From Oegoconia quadripuncta (taxonomy: Eukaryota > Arthropoda > Insecta > Lepidoptera > Autostichidae): DNA of 64,000 nucleotides. This document shows positions 31,229 through 42,147 of this stretch, piece after piece. The notes below the pieces were generated by a model that saw only the letters and a list, made by a program, of their open reading frames with translations, had not been told where the DNA came from and ran no database searches. The stretch lies in assembly GCA_949316235.1 (NCBI GenBank), contig OX438759.1, positions 19,096,618-19,160,617 on the forward strand, given 5' to 3'. The stretch's first letter is position 1, and each line of letters begins with the position of its first letter. The position numbers were made by a program, and so were the translations under genes.

Positions 31229-31430
31229 CCTGTCCGTGGTGTACTAGAGACTGAGGCCCACTCAGCCCCCTTTTTAGAAGGGGATAAGGGAATCATGGTT
31301 TTTCCTTCCTTAGACCGGTTTATCTTCTTACTTAAGTAATTTTGGGGCCCAAGGTAAGTAAAATGTCCGTGGTTCTGCTTCTGTTAGAGACTGTACCCCA
31401 CTCAGCCCCGTTTGAGGAAGGGGATGAATA
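31229..31430. repeat. direct duplication of about 65 bp
   Basis: ATGTCC.GTGGT ... TAGAGACTG..CCCACTCAGCCCC...GGGGAT occurs at 31225-31290 and again at 31360-31425. It is an unknown repeat. Confidence 0.55.
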
Positions 31431-31484
31431 ATCAATAAATCAATCAAGTACACTTTATTGCACAAAAATTTAACAATACACTTT

Positions 31485-31792
31485 AGACCGCCTCACATTT
31501 GGTGTATGAATCGGAGGTCGCGGGTTCGATCCCCAGCGGGGTACATGTTTAAGTACTCGGTTTGGTTGGTGGTAGGGCATTTTAAATGTCCGCCTGGCTA
31601 GCTACCACCATCTTATCTAAATCTGCAGCCAAGCAGCAATGTTAATGGCATTGTTGTGTTCCGGTTGTCAGAGATAAGATAGCCAGTCCCCCAAATGTGT
31701 TGGGGTTTCCGGGTCAGTACGCTTCCACCTTCGACCTCATCTTCACTTGACATCAGGTGTGATTGAGTCAAGTACGAACCCGTCGTGCATAA
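31485..31792 (+). mobile_element. SINE-A, near full-length
   Basis: Head rearranged (GACCGCCTCACATTTGGTGT), B-box GGTTCGATCCCCAGC intact, and 3' end AACCCGTCGTGCATAAATA. Confidence 0.85.
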
Positions 31793-31837
31793 ATATAAAT
31801 ATAAATCATAAAAAACAGCTTCAAAAAATTGTACAGC

Positions 31838-31893
31838 CAAGTCGGTCTTATCGCAATTAAGCGATTTCTACCAGACAACCTTTAATAATGCTT
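31838..31893 (-). mobile_element. LINE 3' UTR fragment
   Basis: On the minus strand it reads GGTTGTCTGGTAGAAATCGC followed by GCGATAAGACCGACTT, the UTR phrase seen at 16227-16260. Confidence 0.5.
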
Positions 31894-32163
31894 TTTTCCT
31901 TTTACATGGTCCGATTGTTAGTTGTACAATGACTGTCTAACATGCATAGATAATGTCACGAACTTCATCCCAAATGGACTGGTCAGAGCTATCCCAAACA
32001 TTCAACATTCACGCGTAACATTTCGAAATACAGAAAGGCACACCGCCATTAAAACGTGCAAATCTATAGTATTTTGCGGGAAAGTCCCTTAGTCGCCTTT
32101 TACGAAATTCACAGGAATAAAAATAGTTCTCTTCTTAAGTGCCGAGAACATAAGGCACTGCAG

Positions 32164-32239
32164 TTTTTTTTTTTTTTTTTTTTTTTATGCACAACGGGTT
32201 TTTGTACTTGACCTCAATCACACCTGATGTTAAGTGAAT
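32164..32239 (-). mobile_element. SINE-A 3' fragment
   Basis: A 23-base T-run, then ATGCACAACGGGTTTTTGTA and CCTGATGTTAAGTGA on the + strand. Confidence 0.7.
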
Positions 32240-32478
32240 TTTGAATTTAAGCAGTTGAATTAAATGTAAATAATTAGATCGTTTTGTCAACTCTCGTACT
32301 TGATTTTCTAGAGTCATTAAAAATTGCGGTGAAGATACATTGTCTTATCTCACCTCAGTCTGATTTAAAGGTAAGTATAAAAGTGTACCAAGGTATTAGC
32401 TACCCTATCTGGGGAACTGTAACCTGGACCAGCTAATGGATTGTCCCTGACCTGCACATAAATGGAGTGAGCTCCTCG

Positions 32479-32787
32479 TTTATTTTTTTTCCACAAGCGG
32501 TTGGTACTTAACCTCAATCACACCTGATGTTAAGTGAAGATGAGGTCGAAGGTGGAAGCGTACTGACCCGGAAACCCCAACACATTTGGGGGACTGGCTA
32601 TCTTATCTCTGACAACCGGAACGCAACAATATTATTAACATTGCTGCTTGGCGGCAGATTTAGATAAGGTGGTCGTAGCTAGCCAGGCGGACATTTAAAA
32701 TGCCCTTCCACCAACCAAACCGAGTACTTAAACATCATCTTCGAATCGTAAACCCAATGTTATTTACATTGAGCCACGGAGTCGTTT
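32479..32787 (-). mobile_element. SINE-A with damaged head
   Basis: Body complete on the minus strand. The B-box region is deleted (ACATCATCTTCGAATCG replaces the GTACCCCGCTGG... block), so it could not be transcribed by pol III as a tRNA-type SINE. Confidence 0.8.
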
Positions 32788-32936
32788 GATGGAACTAACT
32801 AATTTTTATAGATTTGGAAAAACTTCCGAGAGTTTTTCGTTAAAAAAAGATTGTCAGTGGATCTCCATGATCAACGATATGTTACTCCACTTTGTGCTGG
32901 AATAATATGTGATTATGACTAATCATGATGGAACAT

Positions 32937-33166
32937 TAAATAAATAATAATAAATAATAAATGTCTTTGCACAAACAGCGCCATCTAGGTCCACAGTAAG
33001 CATCTAGGCTTGTGTTATGGATAACAGATGGTTGATAAACTACACAAACATTTTTTTTTGTAAATAAATACATATCTCATCATACAAGCATATGCCCCTA
33101 GCGGGATTCGAACCCGCGACCATTTGGTATAGTAGCAGAGTTTCTAACCACTACACCAAAGTCGTT
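32937..33166 (-). mobile_element. SINE-C copy
   Basis: Minus strand: ACGACTTTGGTGTAGTGGTT head, B-box GGTTCGAATCCCGCT, and 3' end CAGCGCCATCTAGGTCCAC on the + strand. Confidence 0.8.
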
Positions 33167-33914
33167 AAACAATTAAAAGCTTGTTTTTAAAAGTGTTTGA
33201 AGAACTTATTTTATAGGATTAGGTACTGTATAATGTTCAGTAATACCTCTTTTGCTATATAGTTTCACTTTATTGCCTTGCAGCATTAGTAACTCTACGT
33301 CGAGGGTGTTAGGTCAACCACGTACACAAGATGCACTCTGCAGAGAGGAAGACACGTTTACCTTGGTGCGGTTAAAATATCCCGCTCGAACATTTTCTGG
33401 TGATAAATTTCAAAATGCTCTATTTAACGATTCAAGGGAAACACCTGTAGATGTTTGTGTTTATAAATGTTTGTAAAAAAATAAAAAAAATAAAAAAATG
33501 ACTAATTACAAAAGAACATGTTATTATTAAATATTTTGAATAATAAGCTTTGTGTTTTAGGGAATATAGAATTTGAAGTTAGTCACATTTTTTAATTTAA
33601 CCTTTTGATAGGATAATTGTTGTAAACTGTGTAGGCAATAGGCGAGCAAAAAATAATAAAGCTTAAAGAATTCACATGAGACCAACCATCTTTTATTATA
33701 CTGAAAAAAAACAGACAGATACAGTCAACGTCAATAATATAGAAAGACATTCCAATTTTAAATCGTTCCATAAAGTATAAAACAGCCAGTGACGACTACA
33801 ATTCAACAATAATCTACTAAATATCATTAAATAAAAAGTTTTGGATTCATGACAAGATGAAATATTAAACGTCAAATGAATTTAATGAGTATGAAATGCT
33901 CAGATAAAAAAATA
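33167..33914. other. non-coding stretch
   Basis: No gene recognised. The 74-codon frame at 33252-33476 (LCREEDTFTLVRLKYPARTF region) has no similarity I can name. Confidence 0.35.
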
Positions 33915-34027
33915 ATAATAATAATAAATAAATATTACGGACACCTACACCAATCATCTAGTCCCAAACTAAGCAAAGCTTGTACTATGCATACTACATC
34001 ATGGAAAAACACACATAAATATTTATC
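33915..34027 (-). mobile_element. SINE-B 3' fragment
   Basis: TTACGGACACCTACACCAAT and CTAAGCAAAGCTTGTACT, ending at AAATATTTATCG. The head is replaced by the inverted-repeat element that begins at 34055. Confidence 0.7.
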
Positions 34028-34054
34028 GTTGTTTCAAGTATTAAATTCGTTATG

Positions 34055-34862
34055 TATACAGGGCGTCCCAAAGTTATGGGACATGAAGGGGAAGCACCTT
34101 AAATATTGTAGATAGTGAATTTTGCTCAAAGAAGACTTTATGTTATTTTTAAAAGTTAGTAATTCTGCATTCATAGATTTTCTAAAAATTACTTGCTTCG
34201 GCTGGGAATCGAACCGACTTAAATGTGAAAAAAAAAACACCCTACTTTTATGATGCCAATCGAAAGAATAGCTAAAAAATAATAACTCTGCCTAAGTAAC
34301 ATAGTATTTTAAAAGAAAGGAACAACATAAAATGATTGAGTCAAAACAAAAAGCGATACGAGAACGTAGGCGAGTTGCAAACAGAATTGTGCCATATCAC
34401 ATCGAGTGTTCACCATAAAATGATTAGAAAATCAACAGGCAGCGGGCTCATTAAAAGATTGGCGATTTGCGTAAGACAAGAGGGATCACATTTTGAGCAT
34501 TTAATTAATTAATTTACAAAAAAATACCTACTTAATTGACTACGGCAGTTTCATGTATGTTTTTTATTTGATTAAAATGATTAATTTCACGTTGTTCCTT
34601 TCTTTTAAAATACTATGTTACTTAGGCAGAGTTATTATTTTTTAGCTATTCTTTCGATTGGCATCATAAAAGTAGGGTGTTTTTTTTTTCACATTTGAGT
34701 CGGTTCGATTCCCAGCCGAAGCAAATAATTTTTAGAAAATCTATGAATGCAGAATTACTAACTTTTAAAAATAACATAAAGTCTTCTTTGAGCAAAATTC
34801 ACTATCTACGATATTTAAGGTACTTCCCCTTCATGTCCCATAACTTTGGGACGCCCTGTATA
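34055..34862. mobile_element. 808-bp element with about 272-bp terminal inverted repeats and transposase relic
   Basis: 34055-34326 and 34591-34862 are nearly complementary, starting TATACAGGGCGTCCCAAAGT. The 264-bp centre carries a frame at 34336-34512. The arms contain matching 68- and 72-codon frames that are mirror images, not genes. Confidence 0.85.
34336..34512 (+). pseudogene. transposase C-terminal relic inside the inverted-repeat element
   Basis: Open from just after a TGA to TAA at 34510. It contains YENVGELQTELCHITSS and ends RLAICVRQEGSHFEHLIN. That ending resembles the R..CI..NGGHFEHLL tail of insect IS630/Tc1-mariner-type transposases. No catalytic Asp/Glu region remains. Identification rests on a short motif. 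Confidence 0.45.
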
Positions 34863-35211
34863 TATCATTTCATTGTACCATGTTCTACAAAATAAACATT
34901 CTATTACGTCATCAGCTCTTGTATGACAAAATGATACAACAATCATTAGAAAAACTAAACGAGTGTTTAATATCGTGAAAGGTACGTAATGATCGCCGCG
35001 TCACAAGTTTTTTACCACAGATAATAACAGTTAATTTCACAGAGGATTAAAAAGTAACTTGAAATGTAGGCATTATTTTACCCTACAAGCTTACGACACA
35101 GTATAGGTAATGTTACAACCCGTAGTACAACATCAAACAAAAATGTTTATCAAAATTGTAACGTTACTACGCTCTACTCGGAGATGGTAAGTTGAAATAC
35201 TAAAGTCCTTA
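34863..35211. other. non-coding spacer
   Basis: No gene or element recognised. Confidence 0.4.
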
Positions 35212-35452
35212 TAAATAAATAAATAAATAAATATTTCGGACACTTACACCAATCATCTAGTCTCAAACTAAGCAAAGCTTGTACTATGGATACTAGATAA
35301 TGGATAAACACACATAAATATTTATATAAACATCCATGACTCAGGAATAAATGTTCATATTCACCACACAAACATTTACCCGTCGCGGGATTCGAACCCG
35401 CAACCGTTGGTTTCGCTGGCAGGGTCACTATCCACTACACCAATCGGTCGTC
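35212..35452 (-). mobile_element. SINE-B, full-length with (TAAA)n tail
   Basis: Left end AAATAAATAAATAAATATTT is the tail in reverse. The right end has head ACGACCGATTGGTGTAGTGG on the minus strand, B-box intact. Confidence 0.85.
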
Positions 35453-35748
35453 AAACAGAGTTAAGGAAACAGATTTCTTACTTAGTTTTAAAATGTTTCA
35501 AGTATACAAAGAAATCGTAGAAGGTGACTAACTGAAGGACTTTTCACCAAATAACATGTATAGATTTTCATGTTTTATAGACCGTGGGCTCAGCCCCTGT
35601 CACGTGTGCATTTCTGTATATTTCAATTTTTGGGACACCCATACACTAACGTTTGGAATGCCACTGACCACACCATTATGACGTTCCTAAGGTTCCTACC
35701 AAATGAGGTTCATAAGTGCATATTGTATTGCCTACATGAATAAATGAT
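35453..35748. other. non-coding spacer, probable LINE 3' UTR at its end
   Basis: The stretch from about 35590 ends TGAATAAATGATTTTC and leads straight into the TTTCA array; AATAAA is at 35739-35744. No protein-coding piece of the presumed retroposon is seen. Confidence 0.4.
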
Positions 35749-35980
35749 TTTCATTTCATTTCATTTCATTTCATTTCATTTCATTTCATTTCATTTCATT
35801 TCGTTTCGTTTCGTTTCATTTCATTTCATTTCATTTCATTTCATTTCAATTCATTTCATTTCATTTCATTTCATTTCATTTCATTTCATTTCATTTCATT
35901 TCATTTCATTTCATTTCATTTCATTTCATTTCATTTCATTTCATTTCATTTCATTTCGTTTCATTTCATTTCATTTCATT
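35749..35980. repeat. pentanucleotide array (TTTCA)n, about 46 units
   Basis: Almost pure, with three TTTCG variants near 35802-35815, one CAATT near 35847 and one G variant near 35958. It starts five bases after AATAAA. The 135-codon frame through it is an artefact of a stop-free repeat. Confidence 0.95.
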
Positions 35981-36019
35981 ACGGATAAAGGTCGTGATGT
36001 TATGTGTGCATGTATGTTT

Positions 36020-36275
36020 GACGACCTGTCTGGTGTAGTGGTTAGCAACTCTGATCACTATACCAAAAGGTTACGGGATCGAATCGAACGAATATATTTG
36101 TATGATGAATACGGACATGTGTACCCGAGTTATGGATGTTTTCATTTATAATAAGTATTTATTTACAAAAAAAAAAAAATGTAGTATATCAACCATCTAG
36201 TATCCACGACACAAGCCTATAGTTGCTTACTGTGGAACTAGATGGCGCTGTGTGTATGTCTATTTATTTATTTAT
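36020..36275 (+). mobile_element. SINE-C, full-length
   Basis: Head GACGACCTGTCTGGTGTAGT, damaged B-box (GGATCGAATCG), and 3' end AACTAGATGGCGCTGTGTG followed by a (TTTA)n tail. Confidence 0.8.
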
Positions 36276-37024
36276 GTATAATATTATGTTGCTATTTGAG
36301 ATTGAATTAGGCTTCAGAAAACCTCATTCGCAAGGCAAACTGTATTCTTTAATTGATTTCTCTTTGCCCTAATTATTTCCAAATATATTATCTAATCCAT
36401 TGTTAATTTCTTCTCTCTCTCGAACTCCTTGAACAATATCATTTCAAAATTTACTGCACACATTTCTTGACTCACTATTATTTCATTTTGTTGCAGCTTC
36501 TAAAGCAGCCATTATTTCAACATCTCCAATAGTTTTTATTTCTTGTGTGCGAAGCGTACATTTCGCTGTGGATTCGAAGCGCAGTTTGATATCGCTAGAC
36601 GATTCTTTAATGTTTGTTCGTGAGTTTATGATGCAGAACTAACATGTTCCGGGGTGAAGGGTGTTCATAGGATCTTATAGATAATGGCTCTAGGGGGTAC
36701 AATAAACCATTATGAGAGATACACTGGATAAGTCGTGTTGTAAACATATCAAACATCCTGTTTGATTGACTCGATTGACTCGGATATAATATTTTTTCAT
36801 TATACGACACAGTACACAGTTAATTCGCCATATACCAAGAGAAAGGGCATGCGAGCTAACTTAAAACGTCATCAAACAAAGACAGCTGATATTTAATTGT
36901 ACTACGTTTAGAAATACTATTCCAATACAACATACGCTAGTAAAGCTCTTGTCTAGACAAGAGCTCTGTATTTAATTTACGTAAGTTTGAGTCATATTCT
37001 CCACCCCAAAGGGAACGTAATCTC
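36276..37024. other. non-coding stretch
   Basis: No convincing gene. On the minus strand around 36510 a short run reads EIMAALEAATK, too little to call. A small palindrome CTCTTGTCTAGACAAGAG lies at 36952-36969. Confidence 0.35.
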
Positions 37025-37025
37025 A

Positions 37026-37190
37026 GTCAAAGTCAAAGTCAAAAATGTTTTATTTTGTAGGTACACAGAGTACACTTAAAATGCTCAATTTTACATTTTT
37101 TAAGCTAGGTACTGCTTGTTCAAAATGTAATTATCCCCTGAGAAGAACAAGCAAGAAACTCGAGGGGTTGCTGTTTTAAAATCAGGCTTT
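37026..37190 (-). mobile_element. jockey-like LINE 3' UTR
   Basis: Begins with (TCAAAG)n, then TTTTATTTTGTAGGTACACA and AGAACAAGCAAGAAACTCGA. It is the subfamily seen on the + strand at 57290-57425. ORF2 is absent. Confidence 0.75.
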
Positions 37191-37223
37191 GATTTTACAT
37201 AAAGGTTTTTATATTTACCACCT

Positions 37224-37489
37224 GACGACCTATTTGATGTGGTGGTTAGAAACTCTGCTGCTATACCAAAAGGTCGCGGGTTCGAATCCCGCTAGGGGCA
37301 TATGTTTGTATGATGAATACGGACATGTGTACCCGAGTTGTGGATGTTTTTCATTTAAACAATATGTATTTCTTTACAAAAAAAAATGTATTTGAGTAGT
37401 GTATCAACCATCTGGTATCCACAACACTAGCCTAGCTTAGTGTGAAACTAGATGGCGCTGTCTGTATATGTCCAAAGATATATATATAC
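37224..37489 (+). mobile_element. SINE-C, full-length
   Basis: Head GACGACCTATTTGATGTGGT, intact B-box (GGTTCGAATCCCGCTAG), and 3' end AACTAGATGGCGCTGTCTG. Confidence 0.85.
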
Positions 37490-37577
37490 CGGATGCATCT
37501 CAATAATGTAGTTTTTTATATTATAGACATTGACCATGTTAGTAAAGATTGATGTTAGTAATATTTGATAAAGATAA

Positions 37578-37764
37578 CGCCTCTGTGGCTCAATGTAAAC
37601 AACATTGGGTTTACGATTCGGAGGTCGCGGGTTCGATCCCCAGCGGGGTACATGTTTAAGTACTCGGTTTGGTTGGTGGTAGGGCATTTTAAATGTCCGC
37701 CTGGCTAGCTACCACCATCTTATCTAAATCTGCCGCCAAGCAGTAATGTTAATAGCATTGTTGT
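37578..37764 (+). mobile_element. SINE-A, 3'-truncated
   Basis: Head CGCCTCTGTGGCTCAATGT and B-box GGTTCGATCCCCAGC. It stops at AATAGCATTGTTG, where CCACAGAGGCGGTC (an inverted piece of a head) is appended at 37767. Confidence 0.8.
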
Positions 37765-37779
37765 TGCCACAGAGGCGGT

Positions 37780-38294
37780 CATAATGACCATCATCATTGA
37801 GGACGTCTTGGTGTAAACCGTATCTCCTCTCAAAGTTTTTTCACCAAAAGGTCAATGAAACCAGTAATTTCCAATTTCAATAGCATTACCCATTGTATAA
37901 GTTACGGCTGCAAAAGTATCACAAATTAACCAATGCGGTGGAGGCGTCACGTAGGTACGAGCTTACGTGCAAATACCACCTGAGTCTAATTGAATTGGAT
38001 TTGAACTCCGGTCGCCATGACAGCGTATAAGAAGTTAGTTTCCAACCAAGTAGTTAGGGGCCGAACGAATAATAGGTTTCAATTTCCACATTGCAGAATC
38101 AGCAGAGTTACATAGTGTTATAGCTAGATATATAGGATAAAGCTTTATATAATAATAGTAATTGATTATAGCCGAATCTCATATAGTTTTGGCTTATTTA
38201 TATTTTTGTAATTCACTTAATGAGATATTGATCACTAATTTGACCCTTACTTAAAATCTTTTCCTGTGTAAATCACCGATTTATTATTATTGCC
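37780..38294. other. non-coding stretch
   Basis: No gene or known element recognised. Confidence 0.4.
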
Positions 38295-38879
38295 AAAAGA
38301 CATCAGCATTTTTGGGCCAGTGTTTTGTCACCTAATAAAAGGTACACCTAAAAAAAGCCGGTACTAAAGACTATCAACTTAGCTATTCAAAAGAATTTTT
38401 GGAACCTTAGTAGAGTTATAAGAAATATTTGAAAATATCGCTCTCAGAAAACATTTTGGCTCACAAACTATACAAAAACTAAATTCTTTCCAAAAAAAAA
38501 AAAAAAATAGACAAGTGACAACTGACATTTTTGACTGTGAGGTTATAATTTAAGTAGGGATAACAGCAACAGCGAGCGAGCGACGGAGTTTGAATAATAA
38601 GTCCATGGCGACGGACGACTCTGAAAAGAAAAAACAATTTTTCTTTGGCCTAGCATTTAGTTTCCATGCGTGAGAATGCATGTGGTTAATGTTGCCAGCA
38701 TATAATTTCAAAGTTCCCCAAACCATATTTCAAACCTCTTTTGTTCTTTTCTAAAGTCCTTTAAAAATATATGTGTTAGGTTTTTAGCACGTCTGGTACT
38801 AAGAGTTCAAGACTATATTTATTAATTGAAGTGACAACAAACTGGCCCAAAGATGTATGGATCTGTGCTGTTGTCCTTT
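38295..38879 (+). mobile_element. unclassified MITE-like element, copy 1 (585 bp)
   Basis: Near-identical inverted copy at 60824-61377. Terminal repeats: AAAAGACATCAGCAT and, from the other end, AAAGGACAACAGCAC, with an inner TTTGGGCCAGT...GTCAC repeat at both ends. Relative to copy 2 it has an extra segment of about 28 bp flanked by CGACGGA repeats (near 38580-38615). No ORF of note. Confidence 0.8.
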
Positions 38880-39596
38880 ATAGTTGTAATATAGTTTATA
38901 TAATTTAAAAAGGTCAATTCTAATTTAGTTCCTGTATATTGTTACTAAATTATTAATATTCATCCATTACGATATAATAAGTAGTTCAATTGTCCAATGT
39001 TAACTAACTTCAGATCAGTCAGATCACTTTCTTAACAGACTTCCATAAATAGTAGTGTCTGTAGGTAACGATTTCATTACTGCTTGTGGCCTGAACTGAA
39101 GAAGTGCAATAAACATAGTACACGTCCATCTGGTTTTCCTTTGCTGTCCCGCTGCCGGTTACAATAGTTTGAATGAATTAAACTGAGATTTAAAACATTT
39201 TGACGATACTTCCAAATTAGATGGGGTTGTAACGAAGTGTACAGCCTCTTCTAAATTCTGTCTTCTTTTCGGTAATCTCTTTGGCGTTTTCTTTTTTTGG
39301 AACATTATTCAAAATTCTGAATTCTAAATTATTTTCAAAAACTAGTCAGCCTTGACGCAGTTTTAGTTCAAACTATTCTTTTCTTTTTCCTTTTACTTCT
39401 TTCTTTAATTTATTATTACATCATTTATAAGTTTTTCAAGTGCCTATCCCTTCTTCCTGACCTTCTTCTTCACCGTTCATCAGTGACTGCAGTCCTGGTA
39501 GGGGCCTGAAACCTACGACCCTGAACCTCATCCTCTCTCTACGGCGCCCTTTACCTACATCTACCTACAGCAGCTGAGCGCTCGCAGTACCGCGAC
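38880..39596. other. non-coding stretch
   Basis: No gene recognised. 39440-39590 is C-rich and pyrimidine-biased. Confidence 0.4.
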
Positions 39597-39675
39597 AGGG
39601 TTTCCGGGTCAGTACCACCTTCGGCCATCAAGTGTGATTGAGGTCAAGTGTTAACCAGTTGTGGATAACAAAAAA
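39597..39675 (+). mobile_element. SINE-A 3' fragment
   Basis: AGGGTTTCCGGGTCAGTACC then TGTGATTGAGGTCAAGTG and GTTGTGGATAACAAAAAA; internal deletions. Confidence 0.65.
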
Positions 39676-39704
39676 CTCAGGAATTTTGTTTTTATTGTAG
39701 CCCG

Positions 39705-39800
39705 GGGTAGGAATTTATTCTAAACGAGCTTTCCGCCCGCGGCATCGAATGCATGCAATAACTTTATGTTGTACGTTTAATTTGTTTATCCCGCAGGAAC
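39705..39800. mobile_element. possible Helitron-type end fragment
   Basis: CGAGCTTTCCGCCCGCGGC is the reverse complement of the GCCGCGGGCGGAAAGCT end at 42181-42199, with one change. Weak evidence from one motif. Confidence 0.3.
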
Positions 39801-39957
39801 TACACACTTTATCAGGATTAAAAAACATCCTGTTTTAATTCAGGGTATGTTCGACTTATATACCTAATTTTATCCTAATCCGTACTAATAATTCGTCGTG
39901 ATTGAGCAACAAACTAACCACGAAATAAACAAACATCCAAACTTTCGCATTTAGAAT

Positions 39958-40916
39958 TTAGGTCTTTACCTATGGAATTGCCGTTTTGTATGAAAAAATT
40001 TAAACGAATTTTTTTCATGTATTTTTTATTTGTATTAATCGAAGTAATCACCCATGCAATCAATGCATCTTTGCCAACGCAGTGGCAGTTTATTGATGCC
40101 CTTCTTAAAGAAATCAGCTGGACGGGAGGGAACAAATTCTTCAAAGGCATTTTGTACTGCCTCTCGGGTATTGAATTTTTTTCCTGCCAAGAAGTTATCC
40201 AAATTCTGGAAAAAGTAGTAGTCTGTAGGCGCAAGGTCTGGTGAGTAGGGCGGATGACGGAGAGCTTCCAACCCCAGTTCTTGCAACTTGGAGAACGTCT
40301 GCTGTGCAGTATAAGGTCGCGCGTTGTCGTGCAGGAGCAGCGGAGAGGAGCGATTGACCAATGCTGGTTGGAGATGTGCCAGCTTCTCCATCATTGTGTT
40401 CAGTTCTTCACAGTGCATATCTGCAGTAATGCTCATCCCGTTTGGTAAGAAGCTGTGATGAATCACACCGGCGCTAGACCACCAAAAGGTGACAATGACT
40501 TTTCTAGAGGTAAGTTTTCGTTTATGGCATTGTTTAGGTGCTGAACCAGGATCCAACCAACTTGCTGAGCGCTTGCGGTTAGCAAACAGAATCCATTTTT
40601 CATCGCAGGTAACAATGCGGTTCAAAATTCCTTCATTTGTGTGTCTGTTGAGCAGTGCAAGGCACGTCTCGACGCGTACTTCGCGCTGGCGATCATTGAG
40701 TTCGTGGGGCACCCATTTGTCAAGCTTTTTTACCTTGCCAATTTGACGCAAATGGACCGATATTGTTTTGACGCTAACGTCGAAAGCTGCTGCTAATTCA
40801 GCCGTAGATTGTGTATCATCAGCTTCCACAATCGCCTTTAATTCGTCATTGTCGACCAAAGTCTTCGGACGACCGCGAGGTTCATTTTTCAGGTCGAAAT
40901 TCCCAGAAATTCCCAT
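39958..40916 (-). mobile_element. mariner transposon remnant with one terminal repeat
   Basis: The left end TTAGGTCTTTACCTATGGAA matches the ends of the MITEs at 6955 and 30096. The transposase reads leftward from 40916. The opposite terminal repeat and the start of the gene are missing, so the element is truncated on its 5' side. Confidence 0.85.
40035..40916 (-). pseudogene. mariner transposase, N-terminally truncated
   Basis: A 293-codon frame, against about 345 in intact mariners. The first helix-turn-helix (about 50 residues) is gone; recognisable sequence starts FDLKNEPRGRPKTLV, followed by the second HTH (AFDVSVKTI), WVPHEL linker, then the catalytic triad: Asp in IVTCDEKWI, Asp in LLHDNARPYT, and Asp in SPDLAPTDYYFF, 34 residues between the last two (D,D34D). 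It ends in GDYFD and stop. The remaining frame has no internal stop, so decay is recent or minor apart from the truncation. Without the DNA-binding N-terminus it should not transpose. Subfamily not determined. Confidence 0.93.
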
Positions 40917-41009
40917 AAAATATTCGGTATACTAATACTTATATTCGGTATAATAATAAACGAAGAGGAAAGAAGGTCACTTAATACGACACGATATTTT
41001 TTTGAAGAA

Positions 41010-41185
41010 CATAATTGAGGGAAAGATTGAAGGAAAGAGAGGGAGGGAAAGACCTAGGCGTAATTACTTTGACCAAGTGAAAGAAAAGTTGAATGTCGTG
41101 TCGTACCAAGAGGTTAAAACGAGGGCGGAAAGTAGAGAGCCATGGTCGTTACTCCACCGACAAGAGCATAGCTCTTAAATTGAAG
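41010..41185 (+). mobile_element. RTE-like LINE C-terminal fragment
   Basis: One frame: RGRERPRRNYFDQVKEKLNV, then SYQEVKTRAESREPWSLLHR and stop at 41176. Same family as 14136-14255. Confidence 0.65.
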
Positions 41186-41650
41186 AATATTCTTCAACAT
41201 GGGTCTGTGGTAAAGTAAAGCAATTTTATCACAAATTGAACGTACAAACGATTAACTCTTTAATACCACCAGTTTCTAATCACAGCGGCGAGCCAGCTAA
41301 CCTACCACCTACCATTCATCACCATCGTTAAGATGTAACAGTAGAGGGCCAGAGCCGCAGGGTTCCGCAGACCGTGGCACATAAATAATATCGGGAGTCG
41401 GCGTACCGTGAACCGACTGAAATATAGACGCAATAAAGATCGTACATAACGTGTGTACGGGACATGGATGTGGTATTGCTATGGATGAGGTCCTAATGAC
41501 GTCGAGAAGAGCAGAGACCTTAGATCAAATCAAATCAAATCAAATATATTTATTAATTCTTACGGTAGGTACATTAAAACTTCCTACCACGCCTATACAT
41601 TAAAACTACATTAAAACTGCCATGAAGTCCCACATTAAGAAACTAGACTT
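41186..41650. other. non-coding spacer
   Basis: Contains (ATCAA)n at about 41524-41544 followed by ATATATTTATTAATTCTTAC, perhaps a minus-strand LINE tail. A SINE-C piece follows at 41650. No gene. Confidence 0.4.
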
Positions 41651-41705
41651 GTATTGTGGATACCAGATGGTTGATATACTACGCAAATACAATTTTTTGG
41701 AAATA
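41650..41705 (-). mobile_element. SINE-C fragment
   Basis: CTTGTATTGTGGATACCAGA and GGTTGATATACTACGCAAAT match the SINE-C middle, minus strand. Ends lost. Confidence 0.6.
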
Positions 41706-41735
41706 ATTAATGCATACATATTGTTAGATCAATCC

Positions 41736-41905
41736 TTTCGTCTGAATTGACTTAGGTAACCTACTTACTTGCCCGACCGAATGTCGGGGCTCACCGCGTG
41801 GTTCGCACTTCGCTTGTGAGAGGGCGCCGCTTGACGCATGCGCCCCTCATACGCGCACTATGCTATTGTTAAAAAATAACAATTGCATATTTTTAAGACA
41901 TGAAT
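41736..41905 (+). repeat. GC-rich dispersed repeat, copy 1
   Basis: Inverted relative to 60478-60655. Shared landmarks are GACTTAGGTAA, CCTACTTACTT, CCCGACC, TGTCGGGGCTCAC, GGTTCGCACTTCGC, TTGACGCATGCG and CCCCTCATACGCGCACTATG. Class unknown. Confidence 0.7.
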
Positions 41906-41959
41906 ACCTATCACTACACTATACCACTATAGTCTACCACTGTACGCTTCTCAAGAAAC

Positions 41960-42145
41960 TTCCTACCACGTACGACCACCCTGTGGAACGGACTTCCGGC
42001 AGCGGTATTCCCGAACGAGTACGACATTGGAACCTAAAAGAAACGAGCCTACACCTTCCTCAAAGGCCGGCAACGCATCTGTGACCCTTTTGGTGTCCAT
42101 GGGCGGCGCTGATTGCTTTCCATCAGGTGACCCGCATGCTCTAAA
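41960..42145 (+). mobile_element. LINE 3' end, joined to a Helitron-like end
   Basis: Same family as 12925-13130 (CACCCTGTGGAACGGACTTC, TTCCTCAAAGGCCGGCAACG). It breaks off at CCCGCATGCT, where a Helitron-like 3' end begins. Confidence 0.75.
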
Positions 42146-42147
42146 AA

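Noticed and set aside
34034..34895. Two mirrored 68- and 72-codon genes
   Set aside because: They are the two arms of one inverted repeat read on opposite strands.
35744..36151. 135-codon ISFHF repeat protein
   Set aside because: Translation of the (TTTCA)n array running into a SINE.
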